DNA from: Megalonaias nervosa
Taxonomy: Eukaryota; Mollusca; Bivalvia; Unionida; Unionidae
DNA length: 64,000 nt
NCBI GenBank assembly: GCA_016617855.1
Contig: JAECUM010001075.1
Coordinates: 85,190 to 149,189, forward strand
Direction of reading: 5' to 3'
The notes below the pieces were generated by a model. It did no database searches, had not been told where the DNA came from, and was given only the letters and a program-made list of their open reading frames with translations. Every line of letters begins with the position of its first letter. Positions within the stretch are counted from its first letter, which is position 1. Shown one piece after another: positions 47,761-58,801 of this stretch. The position numbers and the translations under genes are program-made.

Positions 47761-48598
47761 GGAAGAGGAGTATGTGATGATATTATGTTTCAAATATGAA
47801 GTGAATCTGTGAATTGCTTATGGGGTTAAGGATCTACATGTAAGGGAAGAAAAACAAAATGCTATCCAAAGCAAACCTCCCCCTGCTCCAGGACAACCAA
47901 AATGCAAAAATATCACTGCCCCTGTAAGAAAAAAATGGAAATATTCCTGAAACAAATCAAGAATGTCTTAATAATTTTTATTTTGGCAAATCTCCCAGAC
48001 ATATAAAAAAACTCACCACAACAAATAAATAAATAAAACAAATAAAAGTCTATATCCCTGAAAGTTGCTCTAGATGTATTAGATCATTAATACTGGAAAA
48101 TATTGTAACAATTTTTGCAGTTACACTTGAACACTGAAATGTAGCAGTACAAGACATAAAAACTGCCTTAAGTTTTGGCAGAAATTTTGTTAATAAAATT
48201 GACCAAGCCTAGGACAGGAAATCAATAATATTGTCTCTTTCCTTCAATTTTCTTTGTCAGCAATACATAATTTTTCTGGATAAGAATGACAACTGGGAAA
48301 CCTAAAAATGTGATGGATAAAACATTGTCTGTCCCATGTGGGATTTGAAATGGCAAGTTAGCCTAAAGATGACACCTGATGGAGCTAAAAATAACGTAAA
48401 GAACAAATTTTATTGATTTTCATCAATGAGAGATGCCTGTTACAAAGCCAAATTTCTATTCTTAGTATCTGCTGATTGGTAACCAGTCTACATTACCCAC
48501 AAATTAATGAATGAATAAGGATTTACAAGCCCACTGCATTCTTTGCCAATTCATAATTCCCTTATGTACTCTCTTGATGCTGTTTCGCCATTAACATA
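47761..48598. other. Intron, no feature recognised
   Basis: Nothing supportable seen. Confidence 0.4.
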
Positions 48599-48602
48599 AC
48601 TG

Positions 48603-48633
<31 letters not shown>

Positions 48634-48722
48634 GTATGTAAGTATGTATGTATGTAAGTATGTAAGTATGTATGTCTGTCTATCTGTCTGTCTGTATGTA
48701 TGTATGTATGTATGTATGTATG
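48599..48722. repeat. (GTAT)n microsatellite with variant units
   Basis: About 120 bp of gtat units with interspersed gtaa and gtct/atct units, an interrupted array. Confidence 0.95.
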
Positions 48723-49524
48723 TCAAGATAAAATGTAAATCATAAAGATGTTAAAATCCTTATCTTCTATAATTTGTCACATACGTGGAGTAGAGGACTA
48801 AATAATGCATATTTACCTATTGATATTGTCATTTAAAGGAATCTCAGCACAGCTGTGACTTTATGGTCCTAATTAAATTTCTAAAAATGTAAAGAATGAT
48901 CACAACTTTGGGAAAATAAACCCTTATAAAGAAATGCAAACATGAAGTAGAAGATAAATATTTGTAATAATGTTACATTCTATGAAAGGTATATAAAATA
49001 GAATATCAAGGTAAAACATGTAAAATCCTTACAACATACAGGTATGTATATCTGTGTAGTGTGAATCATCTGAGTGACCATCAAACAACTCATATCAACT
49101 AGCCTTCTCATATTAGCCTTTACAAAACAGTGACCTCTTTCAGACACTTTCAGAGATCCCCAATGATAATCATATCAATAAATGTCCTTTACATACCAGA
49201 CACATGTCTAATGTGGACATTATATCTGTCAAAAGTTGCATATAATGGACATCATGACCAAACACAAGCATGGATTGTCTCCTTTGCAGTTCACCACAGG
49301 TGTCAATACATCATGCACAGATTTTAACATGAGCTTACTCTCAAGATCAAACTACCAAGTGGACAATGATCATTTTCGTTCAGGTCTTATTACACGATAG
49401 ATTTGCAAAGTGTTATTTTCATAACAGACATTATCCTACATTAAAAATGTGAAAACAGCACAGTTATCTTGATAGGTGCCTTACTGATGAACAAAGTATC
49501 TGATCAGAAGAATATCTTGTACAT
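48723..49524. other. Intron, no feature recognised
   Basis: Nothing supportable seen. Confidence 0.4.
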
Positions 49525-49746
49525 TACCATCTATACTCACTTATAAATCAAATAAAACAGCAAAAATAAAGATCCTGATCTGCTGTAGCATGATGTGGCT
49601 GCAGATCAGGGTCTATGCTGTTTGTTCTACTGATTATTCCTACACAAACTGCACAGACCAATATTTAGTGGTGCATTATGTGATGGCAGATCTGGGTCGC
49701 CACAGTTTACAACTGGACTTGATTTATACGTGAGTAAAATATAGTA
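49525..49746 (-). mobile_element. Palindromic MITE copy 10
   Basis: Left end taccatctatactcacttat, right end gatttatacgtgagtaaaat. The hairpin with 'gatcctgatctgctg' / 'gcagatcagggtctatgctg' comes first, so this copy is inverted. Second hairpin 'cagaccaatatttag' / 'ggcagatctgggtc' is partly worn. Confidence 0.88.
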
Positions 49747-49769
49747 AATAGTTCATGAGTGAGCTGTTG

Positions 49770-49945
49770 TATTCTTGAACTTGAACAGCACTTTTAACAT
49801 TATTACTGAGGACATGGGAGCTAAGTGCCTTTCTCAAGGACACAATGAGATGGCTGATTCAGGCTGGTCTGAGTACGTATCAAACCTACGACCATTGGAT
49901 TACAAGTCCAGCATTCTACTAAATGATCTACTACTGCAGGTCCTG
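49770..49945 (-). mobile_element. tRNA-derived SINE, family 1 variant
   Basis: Minus strand: 'TAGATCATTTAGTAGAATGC' (box A-like), 'GTAGGTTTGATACG' (box B), then 'GTGTCCTTGAGAAAGGCACT' and 'TAGCTCCCATGTCCTC'. Pairs with the copy at 13395-13610. Confidence 0.75.
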
Positions 49946-50741
49946 TCACTAGTGAATATGGATGACCAGATCTGGATCAGCTTTAGTATAATAATATTTT
50001 CATTTAGAATCCTTGGTGTAACATATATGCTAAATTTAGTGAAAAAAGCTACTGGTTAGTAATGCATGCAAGTTTATCTACTTTCAGTTTTGGTCAGTTA
50101 CCCTGACAAGTCCCATATTTTTATGTTAGTGCAATCTTTGCTTTATAAAAGGAATACTGCAGGTTACAAGTAAGAACAGATGATGACAGTTTTACATTTA
50201 TACTTCACCAAAACTTAGGGCTGAAATGGTTTGTTAATTATTTAACCAGTTATCTGCAATACCTTAAGTGAACTGGTTAATCAGTCAGAAGCACTTCATG
50301 TAGGGAGTGTCACCTGACAGGACTGTAGACTTGTTGAAGCTCTAAAATCTAGTCACCTCTAAAATCTAGTCACCTGTAACATTTGTTGACAAAGAAGAAA
50401 ATAAGGTTTGTATTTGTGTGAATGCATGCATGTGTATGTGTGAATGCATGCATGTGTGTGTGTTGATGTAAAGCCTAAGAAAAGATGGTGTAGGTAGGTA
50501 AAACAAGTTTTAATTTAAATCCTGGCAAATCAGAAGACCAATACTTAGTCAGCAGGTCATCAAACCAAACCAAAAAATATGTTTCCAGTCATCTGACTGT
50601 CTCTGTTTCTCACTGCCAACCCTAGCACAATTTTCTCCATGATACAAAAGATTTTTAAAAAATCACATGAAATAATATTTAAAACAATTACAACTTGTCT
50701 ACCCTAATTTTAAAACCAGTGCAACAGGAAAGATGCATATT
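49946..50741. other. Intron with small duplications only
   Basis: Two copies of 'gtgtgaatgcatgcatgtgt' lie at 50413-50460. Nothing else recognised. Confidence 0.45.
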
Positions 50742-51084
50742 TTTTCTGTGTGTGTGTGTGTGTGTGAGAGATCGAGATCAGGATTTTTGACATAGCTTTA
50801 ACAATTTTTCAGTCATATCGCTACAATGTCTGCAGTGTGGCAGTTTATAGTGATGTCTAGCAGTGAGGCATCATGCTGCAGACATGTAGCATCATGTCTC
50901 ACCCAGTAACATTATCCTGACACCAGGCTGACCAGTCCTAACACTAACCTCTCAATGCTGATTGCCAAGCGAGGCAGATGTAAGTGCCATTTTTATAAGT
51001 TTTAGGTATGACTTGGCCAGGGTTCAAACCTGCAACCTCCCACATCTGAGGCCGATGCTCAAACCACTTCGGCCACCAGAGTGG
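50742..51084 (-). mobile_element. SINE family 2, full-length reference copy with (GT)n tail
   Basis: Read on the minus strand. Head 'CTGGTGGCCGAAGTGGTTTG' (box A) and 'GCAGGTTTGAACCCTGGCC' (box B). Then a body with 'GGTTAGTGTTAGGACTGG' and 'GCATGATGCCTCACTG'. The conserved 3' part 'GCGATATGACTGAAAAATTG' + 'TTAAAGCTATG' is followed by (CA)n, which is (gt)n at 50742-50766. This is the best copy for defining the family (about 315 bp plus tail). Confidence 0.9.
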
Positions 51085-51241
51085 TCTTTCTCTTGGCCCG
51101 AGTGAAACGGCTTGGATGCATGGCTGAAGTCTGCACCAATACAACATAACTCATTATTATCTCACTAAGTATAGATTGCAAATTAAATTCATTTGCCACT
51201 ATGATATATATAATTTTCCACACATGGGCAATCAGCGGGAA

Positions 51242-51456
51242 TACCATCTATACTTGCTTATTAGTCAAGTCAAACTGCAAACAACAAAAATCATGATCTG
51301 CCATAGCATAATGCACCCACAGATTTGGGTCTATGCTGTTTGTTCTACTGATAACTCTTAACAAACTGCACAGACCGAGATCTGCTGGTAGATTCTGTGA
51401 TGGCATATCTGGGTCTGTGCAGTTTGCAGTTGGACTCATAAGTGAGTATCTATGGC
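51242..51456 (-). mobile_element. Palindromic MITE copy 11
   Basis: Left end taccatctatacttgcttat, right end ggactcataagtgagtatcta. The 'catgatctgcc' hairpin comes first, then 'ctgcacagaccgagatctgc' / 'atatctgggtctgtgcag'. Inverted relative to copy 1. Confidence 0.9.
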
Positions 51457-53289
51457 ACTTTTTCAGAAATGATTAGGCAATCTGGTATTACAACAAGCTG
51501 TCTCTGTGTCAGGTCCCTTCCCCCACCCAAATTTAATGGACACTTTACCTCATACCTAAACTCAGGCAAGTTATAACACACTTGAGATTAGTCACAAGAA
51601 AATATGAATATGCACATTGGGTGTTTAAACAATGAACAAAAACTTCAACAACAAAGCAAATTCATATTCCTTGACCACGAATGTGTAACGAACTAATGAC
51701 AGAGTTTATTTCTTTCAATGTTTCATACAGCAAAATGTCCAGCAGTATTTTAGTAGAAGCCTGTTATCTTCTAAGAAAATAAAGAGTTTGAAATACTGTC
51801 CATAAAAAAACAGAACACATAACTTTAAAAGTTTATATGTTTTGGCAAATTTGGCAGCTGAGTCAGACTCTGTGAAGACTTAACTTGTTGCATAACAAAT
51901 GCTTGAATGGTTTGCTATTATCAGCTATACAAATTACCAGCAGGTCCAAGGTAGGAATGTTTCTCATGTTTTGATTAAGAAACAGGAGAATGACAACATT
52001 TGAATAATCCAGACAACCTCTCACTGATGTATTATGCAGCCTTTTGTCCATAGGCTGGATGTCAGGGAAATAGACTGCAAGAATTTTGATACAGTAGGGT
52101 ATGTCAGGATTCTTATATGTTGGAATAAGGACAGCCAGAATTACCATCTAAAACTGGCCTCCGCACTATCAATACTAGCTGGATGAAGGTTAATTGTGCA
52201 GTTCAGTGCATTAGCTGTCTGGTCATTAGATAACTTTGGTCTCTGGAACTAAAAGAGGCAAATCTCTTTCAAATGATTTTTTCATTATAGATATTAAAAC
52301 TTTTGTACTTCAACTGTGTTCGATTTCTCATAGAAATTCCTCTGCTATCCAAAAGATCTGCTTCACAGAAGGTACAAATGGTCTTTCTTTTTGTAATTTG
52401 GAAGCTTAAAAAACTTCCAGATTGCAGCCTTCATGTTTTCCATCCTGGCATGTCAGCTTGTGCATGTCAATACCAGCAGTGGTTTTCTGCTATAGGAGAA
52501 GCTGACTGTACCCAACTGACTTATAAAAACCAACTCAATTTATCTCACGAGAAACAAATAATTTACAGAACTACCTCTAATCTTCAGATTGTTTACAACA
52601 CAGGACCAAAAAAACCCCAATGTTAATTGGAGTGCCTTCCAACTTACCCTTATGTACCATACATAGCACTTGGCTGCATTTGGGGCACATGCACATTATT
52701 CCAATACATCTTTAAAGGAGCTTGTTTATGAAGAAAAGGCTGAGAGTGAGAAAGTCTATACACAATTTCAAATTGTTTATACATATACTCAGCTTACTAA
52801 ATACACTTGCTTTACTAGGCACCACATGGTGGGTGGTAACAATTTACTGGTTACCAAATTTTTTAATTTGATGCTACTTATACTTGAACTGTCAGTGGTC
52901 ACTGAAGTAATTGTTTGATCTCTACCAAAAATCACTGCTGCTGACATTGCACTGATATTAAAAAAATGTAATAATGCAGAATATTTTTTTATCAAAAGGA
53001 AACCTATTATCCCTAAGAACCTCAACTTCTTAAAATTGGATGCAACACAAATAGTGCTAGGACTGGTAAAATGATTTTGTCATTGGGACCTGCTTTGTGC
53101 TTAGACAAAGGTAAAATAGTTTTAAAAATGTCAACAAATAGAATGGTGAGCAATTTGCTTACATGAATTTATCCACACTTCTATTGCACCCCAAATTTAA
53201 TGATTGCTCAACATGGATATATTCTGACAATGACCATGTTATATAACAAGTTCTGCAGCAGGCAACTGAAAACTGCAAGGGAAGTTCAT
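51457..53289. other. Intron, no feature recognised
   Basis: The longest open frame (52303-52626 plus, 107 codons) shows no motif, codon pattern or splice context that supports a gene. Confidence 0.4.
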
Positions 53290-53690
53290 AAACAAAATTC
53301 TGTCACACGAGCCAAAAGAAAAAAAGGGGCAATAACTCTTACAAAAATCAATGAAACACAAAGATTTGTCTGTATTTGTATCTTTCAATGATGACTATAA
53401 TAATATAATAATGTATAAAGTTTCACACCAATCCAAAAAAAAAAATGAATACAAGCTGTGTTCACAAGGTTCTGTTTTACATTGTATCCAGCTACAAGGA
53501 TAAAAGGGCAATATCTCTAACAGAATATTGGGGAGCAAAGTGGTTTGTACACATGTGCTTCTTCAGGTGCCAAGTTTATTGGTAATCCATCTATAAAAGT
53601 CCCTAAAAGAAAATGACAAACTAATGGCAGAAAAGAATGTCCAGGAATTAAATGCTGAGAAACACCTCTGATATTCTTCATCTTTAGCCA
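53290..53690. repeat. Dispersed 'gggcaataactc' repeat
   Basis: 'aaaggggcaataactcttac', 'taaagtttcacaccaatcc' and 'aaaagggcaatatctctaac' belong to a short dispersed repeat type that I associate with mollusc genomes. Two units, edges unclear. Confidence 0.6.
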
Positions 53691-55304
53691 GATTTTCAAG
53701 ATGTCCACCATGTTGGCTTTATATTATGTAACATTGGCATAAGTTTCATTTAAAACAAACTAGGCACTGTAAGAAATCTTTGGTGAAAACCCTGTGTTGA
53801 TATGATCATAAATTTGTGAGGAGTAGCAGCAACAATATTTACAAGATCATCAACTTGGTGGCCATACTGGATGACATACTAGCACCATGTTCATCAAGAA
53901 CAAACTTGATATCATAATTAGACTTAAAGTGAAACCCTATACCAACAGGATCTTTTGTTTAGGACAAGTAGCCATGAAATTATCAAGATGGCTGCAATGG
54001 TGGCCACACTGAATAACAGTCAGCCCCATTTTCATTTTGGACCAACTTAACATCATAAGTAGTCTTTTTCATGAAAACCACATCCATCCAAAGAGAAGTA
54101 GCTATAACAAGGATTAAAAATTGGCTGCCATTATATCCATATTGCAGCTAAAATCAGCACAATTTTTGTTTAAAACCAACTATATATTTTAAGAAGTCTT
54201 CTTGCTAAAAGCTGAAATCAGTATCACTTTTCACTCAGAAAGAGCAGTGGTAACATGATTTTCATAATGGCTGTCAAATTGACACCACATTAATTTACAA
54301 GCAAACAGGACATCTTGTTTAAAGCCCATACTGATATGACCATGCCTTCAAGCGTAGCAATAAGATTTTCAAGATGGCTGTTGTCACAGCAATATAAGAT
54401 GTAATGCCAGGATCATTTTCATTTAACTAGTGATACAGCAAGATTTTCAATGACTGAGCCACACCATTTTCATTTATTGTTGTTGTTGCTGTTGTAGGGT
54501 TTAATGCCATTTTTCATCACAAGATAGGCTATACTTGGCAGCCAGTATAAATGGTGGAGGAAGAACCTGGGAAAACCCCAGAAAGAACCACCGACCCACG
54601 AGAAGCTACTGGCAAGCTTTCTCACATACCCACATTGGCCAAACCAGAGACTCGAACCCACGCAGACAGAGGTGAGATGGCAGTGATCTGTCCATTTTCA
54701 CTTAAGGCAAACAAAACATTTAAGAAGTCTTTTCATGAAAGCCCCATGTCAATATGACTATCCATTTAGGAGGAATTGCTATAACAAGATTTTCATGATG
54801 GCTGCCAAGCCATAATAAGTCTTCTGGCATAAACCCCATGTTGATGTGATTATCCATCCTGGTGGAGAAGTAGTAAGAATTTCAAGATGACATGGTGGCC
54901 ATAAGGGAAGTCAGACTAGTACCACTTTCATTTAGGATCAACAGGATTTTATAAGAAGTCATCTTGTCAATATCTCATGTCAATATGACTTTCCATTTAG
55001 ATGCAGGCTGTTTCTTCATTTTAACCTTGAATTGTTGAAACAATCTTTAAAATTCTTTAGTGATAACAAGAGTCTCAAAATTAACTGCTGAGGTAACCAT
55101 ACTGGATGTTATAGGCAAAATTTTTATTTAGGATGAACTAAATTTCATAATATAGTCTTCTGGTGAAAAAAAAAAAACATTTTTATTATTACTTTCTGTT
55201 AGGAGAAACAGCAATAAGAAATAAGATTTTCAAGATGGTTGACATGGTGGCCATACTTGATGCCAGACTGGCATTGCTTTCACTTAGGACTAGCTAGACA
55301 TAAC
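53691..55304. repeat. Diverged tandem array K ('ttcaagatggctgcc')
   Basis: About nine units of roughly 170 bp with 'agcaataacaagattttcaa' + 'gatggctgccatggtggcc', then 'atactggatgac..gcacc', 'attttcatttaggaccaact', 'cataagaagtcttctggtg' and 'aaaaccccatgttgatatga'. A SINE is inserted at 54475-54690 and LTR A2 cuts the array at 55305; it resumes at 57083. Confidence 0.85.
54475..54690 (-). mobile_element. SINE family 3, longer copy
   Basis: On the minus strand the head has 'GCGTGGGTTCGAGTCTCTGG' (box B strong). The middle has 'GGTCGGTGGTTCTTTCTGG' and 'TTTTCCCAGGTTCTTCC'. The 3' end 'GCCTATCTTGTGATGAAAAA' + 'TGGCATTAAACCC' is followed by (ACA)n, seen as ttgttgttgct on the plus strand. This head-to-tail layout is common among invertebrate tRNA-derived SINEs. 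Confidence 0.87.
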
Positions 55305-57082
55305 TGTGGGGATTGTTATGGTTGGGGTGGGGTGCTCCCAATGTTTGATTTAAACTATTATAAAAGTCCCACCCAGGCTCGATTTTGTTGGAAGTTAAAT
55401 TTAGTGAAAGATAGAAAGCTTTGAGCCCCCAGTCAGAAATACCGATGGCTAGATGGTTAAATATACAAAAAAGGTTGAAATTCAATGAATAACAATTTAA
55501 TAACTATTCAATAATCAAATGACTCAAATTTCCAATTACACTCCTTCCGCTTGACTCTTTAATAAGCCTATTGCATCACTTGATTAGCAGTGTGAGATTA
55601 ATTTCCACCTGTCCTTGTATTTCTATTCATCTGGTGTATCCTTTCTCTCTCTTATTTCTCCCACTTCCTTCTCCCCTTCCTCCTCAACTTTTCTCCAAAT
55701 TCCTTCTCCTCCTCCTTCTCAAATTTCTCTAGACTCCTTCTCCTCTTCCTCCATTTTCTATACCACGACTACTCTTCTGGAAATTCGACTGTCTCGACTA
55801 CAATCTCAATTCCATCTCCAACTCTTGAAGATTTGGGACCCAACGGAACCTGAATTCTGTGTTCCCTAAAAAGCTTCCTGTGAAAACACAAGGACAATAC
55901 AATCTTTTCCCGAGCCCTCTCATCTCACACTACACACAGCCTATCATCAGATAACGGCTGTTAAATTTCTTCGGTCACACATTCGTTCACATCAAGATAC
56001 CCATACGTTCTTGCATGGTAAAACAAACATCATAATACAGTACAGTCTCAATTACTTCTTATACATACATCAATAAATTCCATCACATCAGTACATATTC
56101 CTAATCCCATTATACTAAACAATATCACAATAATCAGATGCATTCCTTTACCTTACAACCCATACAAAGTATGCAAATATTCAAATATCCATGCTCTGAT
56201 ACATCCATAGTACTAATCTTACATAGTTCAACCATTCCAAATTCACAATTATAGCATGTGTAAATTCTAACATAATGCAATAATAAATGCACTGGTTTAC
56301 TATGAAGTAACCTAATAGCAAATTACAAAATTAATTCTGACCACAAGCCAACAATCTACATAATTCCACTTCACATCATTAATTTTCTATGTAGGCTCAA
56401 GCCCATTTCTCAAATACGCATGTAAATGAAACAGTACAAAGGTAATTCTACATACTAAACGATCCTAGTAATTAAGTATACATACTACAAATAATTACAA
56501 TTATGATGCCATAATATTCTGCAAAAATTGAGCAAATAACTTACTGACCTTTCGAAGCTTTGTCTTTAATTAGAATTTACTTCTAAGTTTTACCGCCAAA
56601 TTACAAGTGGCTTCTTCTCGGAGTAAAACCTATTGATCCACAATCCTTTCAGGCAAATACTACATTTTCTCTTATGAGTTCTGAAAGTTATCATTCGGAT
56701 CAGAATTGTAATCACACCCTCTATCTCAATTCTTGTTGTATATCGCTGTGAACCGATCCAATCAAACTTAGCGGACTATGTCCCTCTCGCTGTCAACATG
56801 GGGATGGATAAGAACATGACCCGCTCACCCCACAGGCTTCCCTTTGATCTTTGGACTAAGTTTTAATACATAGGGGTGATAACTACAAGCCTCCGTTTAG
56901 ATGGTGCAATCTATCGCCTTTGTCGATTCAAGATTCTGGTCTCCGGCAGGTCATGTAACCTTGCTTAAGAGTTCAACCACGCCAATCTTTAGATATCAAA
57001 CACATGGCTGTGATAATATTTCCAAGACAGGTAGATTATACCTTACACATCACTTTATAGCTGGAGCTTAGCAAACATGACA
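55305..57082 (-). mobile_element. Solo LTR A2, 1778 bp, exact 5-bp target duplication
   Basis: Minus-strand copy of the A family: starts TGTCATGTTTGCTAAGC at 57082 and ends ...CAATCCCCACA at 55305. Flanked by ataac at 55300-55304 and 57083-57087. Inverted CCAAT box at 56758-56762, splice donor TCA|GTAAGTTA at 56544, and a pyrimidine tract on the plus strand (55620-55760) that corresponds to the purine-rich block. It splits one unit of array K: the sequence before and after rejoins as '..ctagacataacattaagtctttt', matching other units. This is the only LTR here in sense orientation to the host gene. Confidence 0.88.
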
Positions 57083-57440
57083 ATAACATTAAGTCTTTTG
57101 GTGAAATCCCCATATCGGTATAACCTTCCATTCAGAAGGAGTAACGGCTATTAAATTTCATTTTCAAGCTGGCTGCCATGTCGGCCATAACTGCATGTCA
57201 GGTCATAACATTTTTAAATTATCATCAATTTGACATCATTAGAAGGTTTTTTAGTGAAAATGTCTTGTTGATATGACAAAAAAGGGTAGTGATAAGATTT
57301 TGAAAAATTTGATGTCTGAAAAGCACCTTTTACATTTAGGACCTGCTAGACCTTGGGATGAATGTGTGACAAATTTCATGACCAATCCTCTAAGTAGTTA
57401 GGAGGAGCTGCAATAACAGGTTTGTGCTGATGGACAAAGA
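57083..57440. repeat. Array K, right part
   Basis: Resumes with 'ttaagtcttttggtgaaatc' and carries two more units ('tttcaagctggctgccatg', 'gtgataagattttgaaaa'). Confidence 0.8.
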
Positions 57441-57579
57441 TACATGTCAGACAATGGACAACAGGGCATCCTGTACATTTTTCTGGACTGTGACCAGTAC
57501 AGCTAACAGCACAAATTTTATTCTTCTGTGTAAATTGTAAATACCCCATACATTTCCTCTTATGGTACACCAGTTATTA

Positions 57580-58620
57580 CAATATCATATTTTCTGCACA
57601 AAATACATATAAGGGGTATTTACAAAGTTCTGAATATTAACGCACTGTACAACTAAGTTCTTTATTAGTGAACAGTTTGTGCATCCCCTCCAAGTATTCC
57701 AATTACATCTCTGCAAACTTATTCTGTCTGATTATCCAACATTCAAGGCCACTCTCATTCACATATTTGGTATCTTGTTTGTACACTGGAGAATTGCTCT
57801 TCCTATTGCATGGTGGCTTTTGAATTTTGATAACTGGATTCAGCCAAAAGTCACTTGGAGCTAAATCAGGGCTGTATAGAATATGCTTAAAGTTTTCATG
57901 CCTTTGGGAAGTCTGTCAGAATGGTGGATTTATGTCCTGGTGCACTGTCACAGAGTAGATGGATGCTTCAAGTACATGTGCACTGACTGTTGGTTCAGTA
58001 GTGTTCTGCAACTTCTGGCAACACTTTAGAGGCAAAAAATGTTCAGTGACACCATTAGAGTCTTGAACAGGTATCTGGACTGGACAACGAGGCCTTTTGC
58101 ATTGATAAATAATGAGCAGAAAACTCTCTTTATAGTCTGACTGCATCAAGCAATATGTAGTCTCTGCTCATTTTCTCTGATCCAAACTTTATTATTTTCC
58201 CTTGAATTGGGTTTTTAAAAAAAGTAAATCTACATTTCATCACCTATGAAAATCTATTGAAATATCTCTGGTCATCATTTTTTTTTATTTGCCAAGTAGC
58301 TTTTTTGTGATTTCAACTGCAGTCTGTTTTGATAGCTGCCAACAAATGTATAGTCTTCTTCTACAAACCTTTTTGAACAACAAATAATCCTTCAATACAT
58401 TAAAAACAGCTAACGAAGAACACGTTGCAGCACCAAATTCTCTGTACATGTCTATCATCTTCTAAAGTTATGTTCTTCTACCTCATCAGACAGCGTGAAA
58501 GATATGTTTTCTGGTATCAATAATCACATTTTGTAACTATCCTAAATCTGACTTTCCATTTGCCTAAGAATAAGAAACTGACATGTGATTAAGGTACATA
58601 GGTGTCCTATCTCAGTCTCT
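57580..58620 (-). pseudogene. Dead mariner-family transposase
   Basis: The minus strand carries two diagnostic mariner motifs: 'IHLLCDSAPGHKS' with the second catalytic Asp at 57949-57947, and 'ILYSPDLAPSDFWL' at 57882-57841 with the third catalytic Asp at 57852-57850. They lie 97 bases apart instead of a whole number of codons, so at least one frameshift separates them; in mariner transposases 34 residues lie between the two Asp. Upstream (58150-58500) the frame is broken by many stops. Terminal inverted repeats were not found. It is clearly inactive and in sense orientation in the host intron. Confidence 0.78.
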
Positions 58621-58801
58621 GAAATCACCCAAGTGCAAAACCAAACCAAAGTGTGATGGGTGCGTGGACAAGTGTAACATTGCTATATGCCAGAGGTGGC
58701 CAGCTTTACAACCTTTGAGATCCACAATACTGGAGGCAATATTGGAAAGAGCCATCCATACATTTTAGCAAACATCTAGAACAGGTAAACATGAAGGTGG
58801 G

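Noticed and set aside
52303..52626. 107-codon plus-strand open frame
   Set aside because: No motif, no splice context and no compositional signal of coding; chance open frame in an intron.
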